Shown in pieces: positions 23,701-35,873 of a DNA stretch of 64,000 nt (position 1 is its first letter; each line of letters starts with the position of its first letter). The translations under genes were made by a program, and so were the position numbers. Source of the DNA: Cyprinodon diabolis (taxonomy: Eukaryota; Chordata; Actinopteri; Cyprinodontiformes; Cyprinodontidae); assembly GCA_030533445.1 (NCBI GenBank), contig CM060072.1, positions 27,838,766 through 27,902,765 on the forward strand, read 5' to 3'. The notes below the pieces were generated by a model. It was not told the origin of the DNA. It worked only from the letters and a program-made list of their open reading frames with translations, and searched no databases.

Positions 23701-26604
23701 GGAGATAAAGTCTCTCATAAACGGACGAATCCGAAATGCGTTTCTGTGCCATATTTACTCCTCGTTTCTGTCATTAGACTATATAGATTTACTAGTCTGC
23801 TGCCGCGAGTGGGAGACCACACTCTAGCTTGCTTGACGTTACCATGACTACTCAACTTCCTTGTGTTCATTAAGCCTCAAAATATTAAATTAAAAACCAA
23901 ATAAACGTAATAGAAAAATAAAAAAGGCAAAATCATTTCCCCAAAATATTTATGAGAAATTTATGAATAGTGCAAAATATTTTTAATACTTTTTTTTTTT
24001 TAATCGCCCTCTCGCCACTACGGGATGCTGCAGCACCCCCGCTTCCCGCTGCCATGGATCCTGATTAAATAAGGTTATTTACACCAAGCATCCATCTAGA
24101 ATAGATAGTTTTTTGTCCTTTCTGAGCCTAAATAGAATTCTAGCAAAAAGTAAATTCTTATTCCTAACAAATCTATCTTAATCTATTTATAATATCATTT
24201 TTACTTAGACTGTGTAGATACTAGTAATCATTATCAGTCTTAATAATAATGTTTACTCCCAAATCCATCAACTTAACATTAAAATCTTAATGCCTCATCA
24301 GCTTCACAGAACACCAACATTCAGACTGGATTCAATCCCAAAGGGGCTTTAACTGAAACAGCTCTGAAAATATACTCTATAACAAGGTTTCTAGTTTACC
24401 ACCTACTCCTAATCGTACCTGTATTGTTAATGTAAATGTACATAAAGCGCTTTATTTACTAACAAACTGAACAAAATCAAAGCATAAAACATGATCGGGA
24501 ATTCAGTTTTACAGAAATTTTCTTTTTCATTGATCTGATTTCATGATCAAATATCATCTTTTGTCCTCAGCTGGAATTATAAATTCATTATAATTACCAG
24601 AAAATAGAGCTTCACCAAAAATTTTACTTGTTGCAGGACTTTACTGCTTTTGAAGAAAAATACTTATTTCTATTTCAACTTTATCTTCCCTTCTGCATTA
24701 CTAACAGAAAATCCTGCAGCAACTTTAAGGTTTGGTTTCATTTATTCAGAAATGTTTCTTTCTGTTTAAGACTTGCAATACTACTTCAAAAATCGTCCCC
24801 CCAAAAACACAGCGGCACAGTTTTGGGATCAGTTAATATGTCAAAATAACCAGCATTGACTAATATATATTGGTCGATCTGTCATTTTAAGCTCACCAGA
24901 GCCTACCTGCTAAACTAAAAAACCTACTTTAGATTTAATGTGTCTTTAAAAAGTCTAATATTTTCAGTTGTTCTTATTTGTACTTTCTTACAATAATTGA
25001 ATTAAGATCAAATCTGCCCTTTTAAAGAAAAATCTTTCTCAGATAGACATGAAATAAGAGAGAAATAAGATGCACAAGAATACAGAGCCACCTTGAACGT
25101 CTCTACCTTGTATTTCTTCTGAAAAAATAAAATAATTTAGAGTTTCTTAACAAATTTTGTTTTAAAGGTCTGCTTTGTCAGGAAATGCTAGTTAGACGTC
25201 AAACATTCAAAAGTAGAACAAGCAGAACTGTATAATTTTAACATAAAGCTTTCCTAAACATATTTCTGTTAATCAAAGCTAGATATTTTAAGTCTGAGCA
25301 GATTAAACTTATCAAAATATATAATGATTTACTGTAACATGTAAATCATTTTTTGAAAATTTTAATAATGTCATTATTTTGTAACTTCAAATAAAGGGGA
25401 TCCTAGGTTTGAGTCAATCTTGGCCGCATGTTACAGATGGTATATGAAAATATGTCTGGCAGTCCAGTGGTGGGCTCCAAAAAACCAGGTCAGACCCCGC
25501 CCCCCCAACCCCCACCCCACAGATTACTGATATTGGCCCCTAAGCATAAAGCCCATATTAAAGATTGCAATATCTATAATCTCCCAATGGGAGGACAGCA
25601 GGAAAGTAGGGAAGTGAGGGGTCGCTCGGGGGGGTTGGGGCGGTGTTGTGGGCAGTGAAAGAACCTCTCATTCAGTAGATTATGTGCCCTGGAGGCATTT
25701 GGGCATCGGGGGGCAGTGGGAGTGATGGTGCTGGAAGTGGATCAGAAAAAACTCCCAGTAGTCAAAGGCATGTCAAAACACATACATAACACAAATACAC
25801 ACAGATAAAAACCTTCACATCGCTCTGGTGTCGGCCATGTTGGATGGAGCCAGCGTAGCTTTCAGCGCAGCCTCCTACAGGTTTAGCTCTGTCTTCATCG
25901 ATACACTTTCTAACAACTTGAATACCATAAAAATGGCAGAAAATCTTTAACGCTTTCTCTGTTTATACAAATAAATTCCAAAAATGTCCCCTAAAAGCTG
26001 TTTGAGGGAGAGAGTTGGTCTGGTGAAATTCATCTGAAAGTACTGATGACGGCATATTGATTTCATGTAATTTTGCATTAAAATCCTGCAGCAGGAGACA
26101 CAAGGTGGTTCTGAGTTATTAGGAAATATAATAAAAGTATCCAAATATCCTACATTTAGTAGCTTCACAGCAGCATGCTGATTACCAGCCAGGATAAACT
26201 TATCTCCATGTGGTGACGTCAGAAGAACACTGTTGGAGCCAGCTTAGCATTTAGTAATGGAGATGGATGGAAACACTGAGGATTGTTCCAGAACATCTAG
26301 TCAGGAATTGGTTTGTGTGGTTGAACCATCAATAAGTGTTGATGCTGAGGGACAAGGAGGCATCACACCTTCCAGGTCAGAACCATCCAGAGCAAAGAAC
26401 GTCTGTCTTTCAACAACTCTTTTCTAAAAATATTGCAGTATATTGATGGTCTTGAAGGGCAAATGAAACCTCATACGCTTTCTGGAGCTGCTTTAAATAA
26501 TTTTTTTCCCTTAAGCTCAAATAATTCCTCCTGAAAATGGCATTAACTGGCTGAAAAGTTCTCACAATGAGGTGACATAGATGCAAGTTTTAAATTACCC
26601 ATTA

Positions 26605-26967
26605 GGGCTGCAACAAAAGAGTATTTTTCAAATTGATTAATCTGTCAATCAACATTTCAATTAATAATCAGAAAAGAAGATTTTATATGAAATTAAACCA
26701 GGTGAAACTAAACGTTTTCCAATGAGGAGTTCTGGATAGAGCAGATACACAGATGAAAAAAGTTTTTTCTAAAAGCAAAAAGTTAAAAAATTGTTGGTTT
26801 GTTTTTTTTTACAACTTTTGTATAATTGCTGTTCTAAATGGGTCGCTATGTCAGCTAAAGACACATTTTACAGTCTCTATGCTGCAGTTAATTATTAATC
26901 AGTTACTAAATTAGTTGACAATTATTTCAATAAATTATTCATCTGATTAATTGTTTCGGCTCTATTC
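26605..26967 (-). repeat. MITE family R2 (AGGGCTG ends), copy 2
   Basis: Begins AGGGCTGCAACAAAAGAG and ends TTGTTTCGGCTCT; read on the minus strand it matches the copy at 14553-14915. It lies in dscaml1 intron 1, so the two copies are inverted relative to each other with exon 2 between them. Confidence 0.65.
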
Positions 26968-27733
26968 CCTCTGCCTTCTATATATGCTCAAATTAAATTA
27001 AGTATAAATTACTAAAATACATGCAGAATAAAAAGTTAAAGTTTTGAATAAACAACTAACTAATAAAATTAGGAGAAAGTACGCATGTTATTAAAGGTCA
27101 AAACAAAACAAAAAAAAGACAATAATTTATTAACAATTACTCTTCACTGGATCAAAAAACAAAAAAACACAAATTACAGTTTCATTGCTAATAGGAGCAA
27201 TTAGAAAGGAGTCTAATAAAGGAAAGCATTAATATCAGCTGTGCACAAACAGATCCGTCAATTTGGACTTCAAAACTCCGATGATTTTTTTCTGATCACT
27301 GAACTCACCATATGTAAACACTTGTTTAGAAAAACCACACCCTTTATTGTGGATATGGTTTGTTTTTACTGTTTTCAGTAATCAGAAATATTAATTGCTT
27401 TCTTTTCCAAAAGAGCTTCTGACTTGAGTTCTTTACTAGGTAGTCGTGGCTATTATTTTTTCATTTTTAAGGCTCCCGAAATAAAAAACAAATATCCATA
27501 AGCTTTTAAGTATTTTTAAAAACATTATCATACAGAATTTTTTAGTATCAGTTTTAGAGCCACATAATAAGAATTGCCGTTGATAAGAGAGAGAGGCTAC
27601 ATGTGACAAGAGCAGTGAACCCTTTGGCGAAGCGTGGATACTTTTTAACAAAAAACCAGCATTAATCCTGACGACACTAAGGATTTTCGACATTGTTTGC
27701 ACATCCTTTTTTTTTGCACCCTGTAACTCTGAC

Positions 27734-28267
27734 TAGGGTTGTTGTCACGTTACTAAACTTTTCAACTCGATACCGATACTAAGGAAAATATTCGATACTT
27801 GATACCATTTTCGATACCACAAGGATAAAAACAAAGACTCCAAAATTCTACAGAAATATTTTAATTAATAAATAAGATACATAAATAAATACCATTTAAG
27901 GTTGTATGCTGTGCACAATATTAAGCAAGCTTGATAAAAAACTTATTAAATTAAAATTAAGTGTTCCTTCCTTGGCTATGCTTTGCACACATAACAATGA
28001 CACTAGCCAAACTGGTTAAGAAACAAAAAGAATTCTCAGCAGCTGCACCTCTTACAAAAAAAGTCTGAAACTGAAAAGTGCACAGAATTATTCAATCACA
28101 CAGTGTTCAGAAAGTGCATTGTCCTTTATTCTGCACTTTAGATGAATGACTGCTTAGGTGCCACTGGTGGTAGCACTGTATCGATACTTTTAAAAACGAG
28201 TATTGTATCCGGATACAACGATTTAGTATCGATACTTTTTTGAGTATCGATACTTTGGATAACCCTA
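27734..28267 (+). mobile_element. hAT-type MITE with 8-bp target duplication
   Basis: The left end is TAGGGTTGTTGTCACG and the right end, reverse complemented, is TAGGGTTATCCAAAG. The 8-bp direct repeat ACTCTGAC abuts both ends (27726-27733 and 28268-28275). Palindromic GTATCGATAC occurs three times near the right end (28178, 28226, 28244) and a GTATCCGGATAC palindrome at 28205. CGATAC motifs also recur just inside the left end. No coding potential; 534 bp. Non-autonomous element in dscaml1 intron 1. Confidence 0.8.
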
Positions 28268-31089
28268 ACTCTGACGTACAAAAAGATCCTCAGAGAGAAG
28301 AGTTTCACTGATGTCCAGCATTAATGTGAAGTTTTCATTCTCTAAAGAAAAACAAAAGCACTGTACAACTGTCACACTAAATTAACTTAGGTATATAATT
28401 TCTAATTGTGTTTTTTGATGACACATATTTAAATGACATATATAAAGTAAATTTTACTAAAACTAGATTTTTTAGTCATAATTACTGCTTATGTTTCTGT
28501 TTTATTTATTTATTTATTTTTATTTTTTTTGTTTCTGTGTTAGCTAATTGCATTTTGTAGATTCTGTGTGCTCGTTTAATCCTTATTTAGCTATCCAACT
28601 TTTAATGTTTATTCCTTATAATTGGATCCTGTATTTTTACATTTCCCCAAAAAACTTTTGTTTTATAAAAAAAACTGGTTATGATGAACAATTAAATCAA
28701 TCTTATTTATATAGATAGATTGTTGGAGCTGGTGAAATCATCACAGATTTACCAATATCCATTGCCGTTTCCAATGGTTTCACTAGTGACCAAATCCCAT
28801 ACACCAACTTGCCTTTTAGCTCTACCCCCAAATTTTGCTCATTCCCGGGAGTTGAGGGCAGTGGTGTTCCAATTCCTCTTTGCTTGTAAGGGAAGTGGAC
28901 ATAACAAGGAGTAGGGGTTATGAATCTAACGCTTATAAAAAAGAGATTTCAGGTGCACCGCGTTGGCGACCCCTTTATAGTATAAACTGTAAAAACTGTA
29001 TAAACTGTATAAACTAGTATAAACTATTATACTGCTATAGTATAATAATTACTTTTAAAGACTAATCATACCTGATAAAGGAAAAGGTTAGTTTACCAAG
29101 CTCAGCTTAATCCAGTTTTAGGTCCAATGCTTGATTTTTTTTTTTTTTTTTTTAAATAAGCTTTGTCTCTTATCTTATGGTGGCTTATATCATAAATATG
29201 CAGTGGATTATGTACCACAATGTCAACTTTGCAGGGAGAGGTGTCCTAATTGCTAGGGAAGATTATGAAACCCTCACAATTGCGGCTTTATTTCTAGGGT
29301 GTTCGGGTAGTGTGTGGGGGCTAGTTGTTGAAAGTAGGGGATGTATTTTATGCTTTAATTACATAAAATCTGACCTTTTCTGATTTTAGACAAAAAAGGA
29401 ACAGATATATTTTGAATCTAGAAGTTTATTTCAGATCTTTTCCAGAAATATTAAGTTTTTGAATAAAATAAACAGAACAAATTAGAGCAGATTTATCTCT
29501 GCGTAGCTGGTTTGTCACCAACTGGACATTTTGCAAAAAAATGAATAACACACAAAGTCAGAGTTAAAACCACATGACTTTAAAATCATTTAGTTTTGCA
29601 GGAACATGATGGCAGCGTTATAAATGAGCTACCACTGATATGTCGAGCTTGTGAGGATCCCGCTAGTCGTTTGGCTGCTAACTTTGCTGAAGTTGAAATC
29701 TGACTTCTTGTTTGTGGAAAACTAAAGAGAGCTGTTTTTTTAAGGAATATGGATGTTTTTGTTCACCTTTAGTTCAACTTATTAAATAAGAGTAATTTCT
29801 ACATGTGTCTCTAATTTCTGTCTTTATGAGTTATAAAACACAAAGAGGAACTTCCGCAAATCTTTTATTAACTCAGAATTAGAAAAACAAATTTTAATTT
29901 GACCAGAGTTTTAAAACACAACTTTATCTTATCTATTTTTTTTTTCATAATCACTTAAAATTATTTCTTGTTTTATGTGCTTAAACTATGTTTATTTTCT
30001 TGTCTAGCAATTTCAGGTTGGAAGGTAAAGCTAGCAGCGTGACTTTCAATCAGAGACATTGCAGTCCAACTTTTGCCATTTTAGTACAAAAACTTTACTT
30101 CATAATATCTACATTTCACTTGCAAAAATAGTTAACGCTGTTATTACTTTTGGAGTATTTAGTTAAATTAAAGAAAAGATAATCAAGGAAAGTGTCACAC
30201 AAAATTATCTCTATAAAGAAAACAATTTTACAAAAGACACCAAACGCACATCCTGGTGCAAAACATAAGTTTAAAAGTCATTAAAAATGCACAGTTTAAA
30301 CGGGTCACTGTGTCATACGTCTTATTTTTCATAACCAAAAAATGTGTCTAAAATATAACTGAGCAATCTCTATAGTTATTTTGCGATACCAGAGGTCACG
30401 GATTAGCGGATCACGGTCCGGATCCACCTGCTGGCTAATGCAACCCCGATCTGATTTAAAACATTCGGAAATTACCGCATGTTGTCCGATGGCAGTGTCT
30501 AATTTCACTTGCGCCGCTTCTCCTATTTGTACGGTAAAGCCCTGAGGGACCAGGCTACACGTGATGCATATTAACTAATGAGTTGTGTTGGTCAGGGCTG
30601 TTGCGGCTAGCTAGTTTTAGATACAGCAGGCAAACCTGTGGCAAGCCGGCAGGTGGGTAACGATGATGAAAAAACGTGAAAGAAAGTAAGGACTGCTGGA
30701 AGAAGCACAGTAAACCTATGGCAGAAAAGTGCAAGGGCGTGCTCAGACATGACCCTGCACATTTTGAGTATGTTTGGCTCAACCTACTGCTGAGAAGCAG
30801 GATTCTCCACCATGGACATATTCAAAAAAATATAAATATCCAGGATCACGAATGAGCACCTTGAGCTTGAGAATGGCTTTGTCGCCATCCAAACTCAGGT
30901 TTAAAGCTATGCAGGCAGGATAAAGCCCACTGCTCTCATTAAGCCATAAAAAAGAAGAAAAAAAACAAACAGCAAGTTCAGGTGTTCTATAAAATATGTC
31001 AATCAGGAAATTGTCTATTCACCAAACTGAATGATTGTTGTTCTCTACTTTTCTTTATTCGGACCCTGCTGATTTTTATTTGGTTGCTC

Positions 31090-31715
31090 CTGTCCTATAG
31101 GCTTAGGCTGCTGGAGGACTTAGGGACCCCTTTTTCATCATTCCGCTTCATTTTATCTCTATTCTCCCACTCTGCAGAATTTGTTAGTTAAATCTCTAAC
31201 GCTCTGCTCTCTCTGCTTTTTCTCATCGTAGTAGGAGCAGACCATTATCTGTTCTGTTGCTATCTGCTGTGACTCCAACTTGGAGAGAAATATCAGCAGT
31301 GCTTCTGCCATTAACACCTTTGTTTTTAGAAGTTGGAGCTTGGCCTGTTTTTCAGTGTAGTCCTGTTTCTCTAACTGTGACTAACTGGGCTAACTTTTAT
31401 ATCTCTGCTTCTTTTTGTATGTCTGCTTCTGTCTCCTTGAACCCCAGTCAGTCTCAGCAGATGGCCGCTCACACTGAGTCTTGTTCTGATTATGATGGAG
31501 GTTTCTTCCTGTTAAAAGGGAGTTTTCCTCTCCACTGTCACTACAAGCATGCTTGGTGTGAGGGATTGCTGAAGAGTCAATGAGTCCATGCAATCAACTG
31601 GTTTTAAACTGAACCAATCTGACAGGATGATCTGGGTGAATTGTCTCTGTAAAGAGCCGTGGAATGACATTTGTTGTGAATTGGTGCTATGTAAATAAAT
31701 TTAACTGAATTTAAC
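31090..31715 (+). mobile_element. LINE-like 3' end, copy 1 (probably L2 clade)
   Basis: Shares its sequence and 3' end with the copies at 36815 and 39001: GGCTTAGGCTGCTGGAGGAC, GGAGGTTTCTTCCTGTTAAA, CTACAAGCATGCTTGGTGTG and a tail of TGTGAATTGGTGCTATGTAA followed by an AATTTAACTGAATTT-like end. Variable 5' truncation with a common 3' end is the signature of target-primed LINE insertion. The clade call rests on resemblance to fish L2/Maui 3' UTRs. Confidence 0.6.
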
Positions 31716-32095
31716 ATAAAAAATGGGGGATATCATAAATTGCCTTTAAATTGTAAACTAAAATATTTTCCTTTAAATGTGTTCATTTAGGAATACTTTT
31801 GATAATTTAATGTTGGGAATAATGTTATAAAAAGAAAAATCTGTTGCTGCCCAGGCTTCGCAGCAGGTGGACAGTTGATACCCTGGCATCCATAGTGGCG
31901 CATAGTTTTCTTGAAGGTGTTACTGCAGCTCCTCTAGTCTGCACCCATGAGGCTTCATCAGCCTCATTCAGACACAGCCCCGGAGAGAAAACCAGCCGTT
32001 ACAGGAAGGTGTTGGCGGCGCTGATGGCACCGCTGGAGCTGCAGCTCAGGCTGTCAGAGTCGCAGGAACTATTTTACACGCCCTGCCAGTGAGCC

Positions 32096-32167
32096 ATGCA
32101 TGAATATGTATGGCGGAGAAGCAGAAGTCATAACCTATGCAAGGTTTCATCATGCATAATGCAGCTG
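32096..32167. promoter_or_regulatory. cluster of octamer/POU-like sites, candidate enhancer
   Basis: Within about 70 bases: ATGCATGAATATGTATGG, TATGCAA, ATGCATAATGCA and an E-box CAGCTG. These resemble binding sites of POU-domain factors. The block sits in unique-looking, GC-richer DNA in intron 1 of a neuronal gene, 3.7 kb downstream of exon 1. Function is inferred only. Confidence 0.35.
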
Positions 32168-33067
32168 ATCTACGCCTCTCCAGGATGCGAATGCACAGAG
32201 ACACATTCTACGTTCACAGCTGTATCGTGTTGACGAGGAGAAAACAAACTCCACAGCCCCCGAAATGATTCAAATTCACACATTTTCACACCCAACCGAA
32301 GACAAAACATCCTCATGCTTATCTCCTCTCACAAATTTCGACCTAAAAATAATGTCCAACACATAAATAGGTCTGGACGCAAAAGGTCAAATCTAGAATT
32401 TGATTTCTGCATGTAGATTAGCAGCGTGAGCTGTCAGGAAAATCTCTCTCCCCCCCCCCCTCTGTTTTATAACCAGCTTCATTTTCAGTTTTTCCCTCTT
32501 TGCTTGGCCTGACATCTCGCCATCACTCATCCGTCTGCTGTTTTCAGGACAGAAAGTTGTGTTGTGATTTGGGTGGCAACTATGTATGGGAGGATAACCT
32601 GGAGCAGGGTGAGGGAAGGGAGTCGATGTGGGGGAATGCAGACAGGTGTAAACATGTGAGTGTGTTGGGGGGGGGGGGGGTTGGGCGACATGACGGCAGC
32701 AGTAAGTAGGAAGGTCGCTGAAGTTGGATCTGATCAATGAGGGGGCTTCTCTCAATTCCCCTCCCTTGTCCCCAGCAATCTGTTCCCCCAAAATCTTAAC
32801 CCCCCCCCCCCAAAAAAAAAAAAAAAAGCGGACCATGCTGTGTCAGTAAAAACAGAAAAAGTGTGCTACTTCAGCAATCCCGAGGGATCTGCTCCCCCCT
32901 CACTTCAAAGCAGCCAGTTTCTCTCTTAATGTGAATATCAAATCTGTAGATCACAAGTCCCAGCACATTCTGCATAAACTGCCCCTCCCCCAGCCTTTAA
33001 TTCTGCCTAGTGATGAGGGGAAGAGAGGGAGGGGAGTTATTGCGAGAGGAAGCAACTGAGCAAGGCA

Positions 33068-33093
33068 GGGAGGGAGGGAGGGAGGGAGGGGGG
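33068..33093 (+). repeat. (GGGA)n tract, G-quadruplex-capable
   Basis: Six consecutive runs of three or more G separated by single A. This meets the usual G4 pattern on the + strand, which is the non-template strand's complement for dscaml1 (C-rich in the transcript). Confidence 0.85.
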
Positions 33094-34238
33094 AGATGGA
33101 GGGAGAGAGAGATGGAGACAGAGGGAGATCCAACAACAAAAACAAAAAAAAACTACTTGCTTCAGATTTGACATTTTTGCAGAACGCTCCCTCTTTTTTA
33201 GAGAAATGTGCAGCGTCCAACGAAATTCAGATGAGCTCAATTTAGCAAAGGCTGTGTTGATACACAGAGTTCTTGCTGGAGAAAATTTTGCACATTCATA
33301 TTTGGTGTTGGTCTGTGGATTTATCTTACTGTCCTCCATTGGTTCAAATTGAGGAAAAGCTGAGCTATATCCTACTGGACTTTTAGGAGCAACTTTTGAC
33401 AGCAGCTGTTCTGCTTTTTAGTTAATCCATAAGTGGAGATGTGAGATTTAAAAGCAAATTATACAAACTCTTTATTATTTTTCTAATATTTAGATTTTAC
33501 ATGTTAGAAGCTTTAATAGAGTTATTTCAGAGAGAAATAAATACATTTTAATTAAAAAAAAATCACATTCAAGAAAGGTCTAACAGACAAATTAACTATC
33601 TTTCTTCATGGCCTTCCGACAGATTGACGTTTTATGTCCTGGAGTGTAAGAGGAAGTAATGCCAGATTAAATCTGATATATATATATAAAAAGGAGGCCT
33701 GGATGTGGCCTGTCATTAAAAGCTGCATATTACTCAGTTCCAGCTGTAATGTGTCTCTTTTGCAGAGAGGGGAAGAGGGGGTGGAGGATTTTACTGTGAA
33801 CAAGGGGTACGCACACACACACTGGCACACAAACTCTCACACACACTCCTCCACCGTCACACCCCTTATTAAACAACTCCAATTAAAATAGATTCTGGTT
33901 TTAACCTGGAATATTGGTAGAAAAAAAATTACTTAATTGATTTTTTCCCCATGAGATCAGATTTTTCTTAAGAATATTAAAATAAATTTTGCTCCATGAT
34001 TCTTAATTAGTGCATAAAAACAGCCTGCACATTTTAAAACCACAAGAGTCAAACTGCACATCTACTTTTACAAAAACACCAACAGAGACAGGGTGATTTT
34101 GAAGATCCATTGCAAACTTTGGAACTGAGTTTATTCAATTTTATTTTTTTATTTAGGGCCGAAACATTTTATTTATTTGTTTATTTATTTTCTGGTTCTG
34201 CTGCAGTTAAAAAACAAAAACTAGAATAAGCATCTCTT

Positions 34239-34345
34239 ACCAGCGCAACCATTTACAGGGGCGTCCCCTTCGCGCGCCTACCGTGCACGCGCCCGCGCTA
34301 GTTGGCACACGCGCGCGGACACGTCCGCGGGGTCCAGGTGCGCTA
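34239..34345 (-). promoter_or_regulatory. CpG-dense patch with adjacent splice donor, possible alternative first exon
   Basis: About 17 CpG fall within 83 bases (34261-34343) in an otherwise AT-rich intron. On the dscaml1 strand the patch is followed by GCGCTG|GTAAGAG at 34240, a consensus donor. This arrangement would suit a non-coding alternative first exon of dscaml1. The donor would be phase 0 if read from the nearby ATG, which does not fit exon 2, so coding use is unlikely. No transcript evidence. Confidence 0.35.
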
Positions 34346-35221
34346 TTAGGGAGGAACATGACCGGGCAAGTCTCTAATCTGCACCCACGCCCCCGGAGTT
34401 CCTCAATTGGTGAAATAAATTTGCGTATTTTAATGTGATTTCGCTGAGCCCTCTGTCAGGCTCTGAAATTACAATTTATAAATTATATTAAAGAGAGAAA
34501 AAAACTTTTAAACTAATATATGTCTGTTTGATGAGAATAATTTTCCTTAATTAAAGTGTACATAAAAAAAAAAAAAAACTCAGAATGATACAAATGAAGT
34601 GTATGGGATTAGGGCCTTTTGATGCGCTAAAACGGCCATATTTTCCAGGTCCCCCTACCCTGGACTTTTAGACAAAAAGCAACAAAACACAAACATACTA
34701 ACTCCTCAAAGCTTCAGTTTAAAATTAGATGGAAAAAAAAGGGTCCAGACAGACAGGGTGCCCACCAAGGCCTATCAATACCCTCTGTTGTTGGGAGTGT
34801 TGAATTCCTCTTAATTCTCGACAAAGATTTGCTGGGATTATTTTTTTGATGCACAGTAAAAAAAATAAAATAAATAAAAGCACAATGATCAACTTCACAA
34901 CAGGGATTTGTTCCATCTTGGACAGGAGACACCCTGGCTGATTTAAAGGGAACATTTGTGCAGGCTTAAAGAAGTCAGAGGAGTTTTTTTATTTTATTAT
35001 TTAACAAAAAAAAGGGGGGGGGGGGGGGCGATGAATTAAGAGAGAAAGGCAAACCTGAATGCTCTAATTATGGCCTTTATGTGGCTGTAGACCTATTACA
35101 CTAATAAGGCCGATGTGGAAGAAAAGGGGCCCCTTTTATTTGCCATCAAATTACAACAATTTGCCCAAATAGGAAGAAAAAAAAAAATCTCATCCTAAAA
35201 ATAAGAGCGTCTCTGTAGCAA

Positions 35222-35249
<28 letters not shown>
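35222..35249. repeat. poly-C tract of 28
   Basis: A run of 28 C in dscaml1 intron 1, 0.6 kb downstream of exon 1. Shorter runs lie nearby: C11 at 32450, G14 at 32667, C12 at 32800 and G15 at 35014. Lengths may be affected by assembly error. Confidence 0.85.
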
Positions 35250-35252
<3 letters not shown>

Positions 35253-35825
35253 AATCAGTCCATCCAAACAGCTGCAATTAGCAGAAGCTACAAGATGGAA
35301 GCACCTAGATACTAAAATATATCACAGACCTCCACTTATAAAAACTTTTAACCAAAATGGAAAAAAATCTTTTAAAACAAAAATTGCAAATGAGTTAATT
35401 TTAAGTGCATTTTTATTTTATTTTCATATTCATCTCTGCCCAGATCCCGCTCTGTTTGCACCTCATTCTCCCCATTCAGCCATTTTACATATTCATAACT
35501 GGAGTTGGTAATGCGAAAACAATCCGCGCTATATCAGCACCATCTGAGAGACAGAGAGCTCTGCTGCAAATAAAATAAAATAAAAATTAAATATATACTA
35601 AATAAATGCAATGCATTCTGCTCAATCCGCTGCAACAGTTTCATACAATTTGATTTTAATGAGCAAGAACAATCAGATCTCTGGATTTTTTTTTCCTGTC
35701 GAAGCTCGATGATAATGCAGAATTAAAAAAATGTTTTATGAACCACAGCTTCATCATGCAACTTTTCATTCACCATAAATAGCATAAGTTAATGTGTGAT
35801 ATTTTCTCAAATATGATTTTCTTAC

Positions 35826-35868
35826 CTTCTTGGAGAGAGTACAACAGGAGTAAAGTTACAAGCCACAT
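35826..35868 (-). CDS. dscaml1: dscaml1 exon 1, coding part (signal peptide)
   Basis: The ATG at 35868-35866 opens MWLVTLLLLYSLQE, a hydrophobic signal sequence that closely resembles the known DSCAML1 start. The exon ends after one base of codon 15 at a strong donor (G|GTAAGAAA), giving phase 1, and joins exon 2 to make V15. The start has G at -3, a reasonable Kozak context. An overlapping out-of-frame ATG lies five bases upstream (35873) and opens a five-codon uORF that ends inside this exon. The 5' UTR continues to the right; its 5' end cannot be placed from sequence alone. Confidence 0.9.
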
Positions 35869-35873
35869 GCCAT
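35856..35873 (-). promoter_or_regulatory. overlapping upstream ORF at the dscaml1 start
   Basis: An ATG at 35873-35871 opens a five-codon reading frame (MACGL, then TAA at 35858-35856) that overlaps the real start codon at 35868 in another frame. Its context (T at -3, G at +4) is weaker than that of the main start, so leaky scanning is expected. Whether it dampens translation is inference. Confidence 0.45.

Larger units (their letters stand above)
17238..35825. other. dscaml1 intron 1
   Basis: About 18.6 kb, long as first introns of neuronal adhesion genes often are. It holds repeat R3 copy A (20.2-20.8 kb), an R2 MITE (26.6 kb), a hAT MITE (27.7-28.3 kb), a LINE-like tail (31.1-31.7 kb), a POU-like motif cluster (32.1 kb), homopolymer G/C tracts (32.4-35.3 kb) and a CpG-dense patch (34.26 kb). 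Stretches at 17.3-20.2, 20.8-26.6, 28.3-31.0 and 33.1-34.2 kb show no coding exon. Those at 23.4-24.1 and 30.4-30.8 kb look transposon-like in composition, but I could not assign them. Confidence 0.6.
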
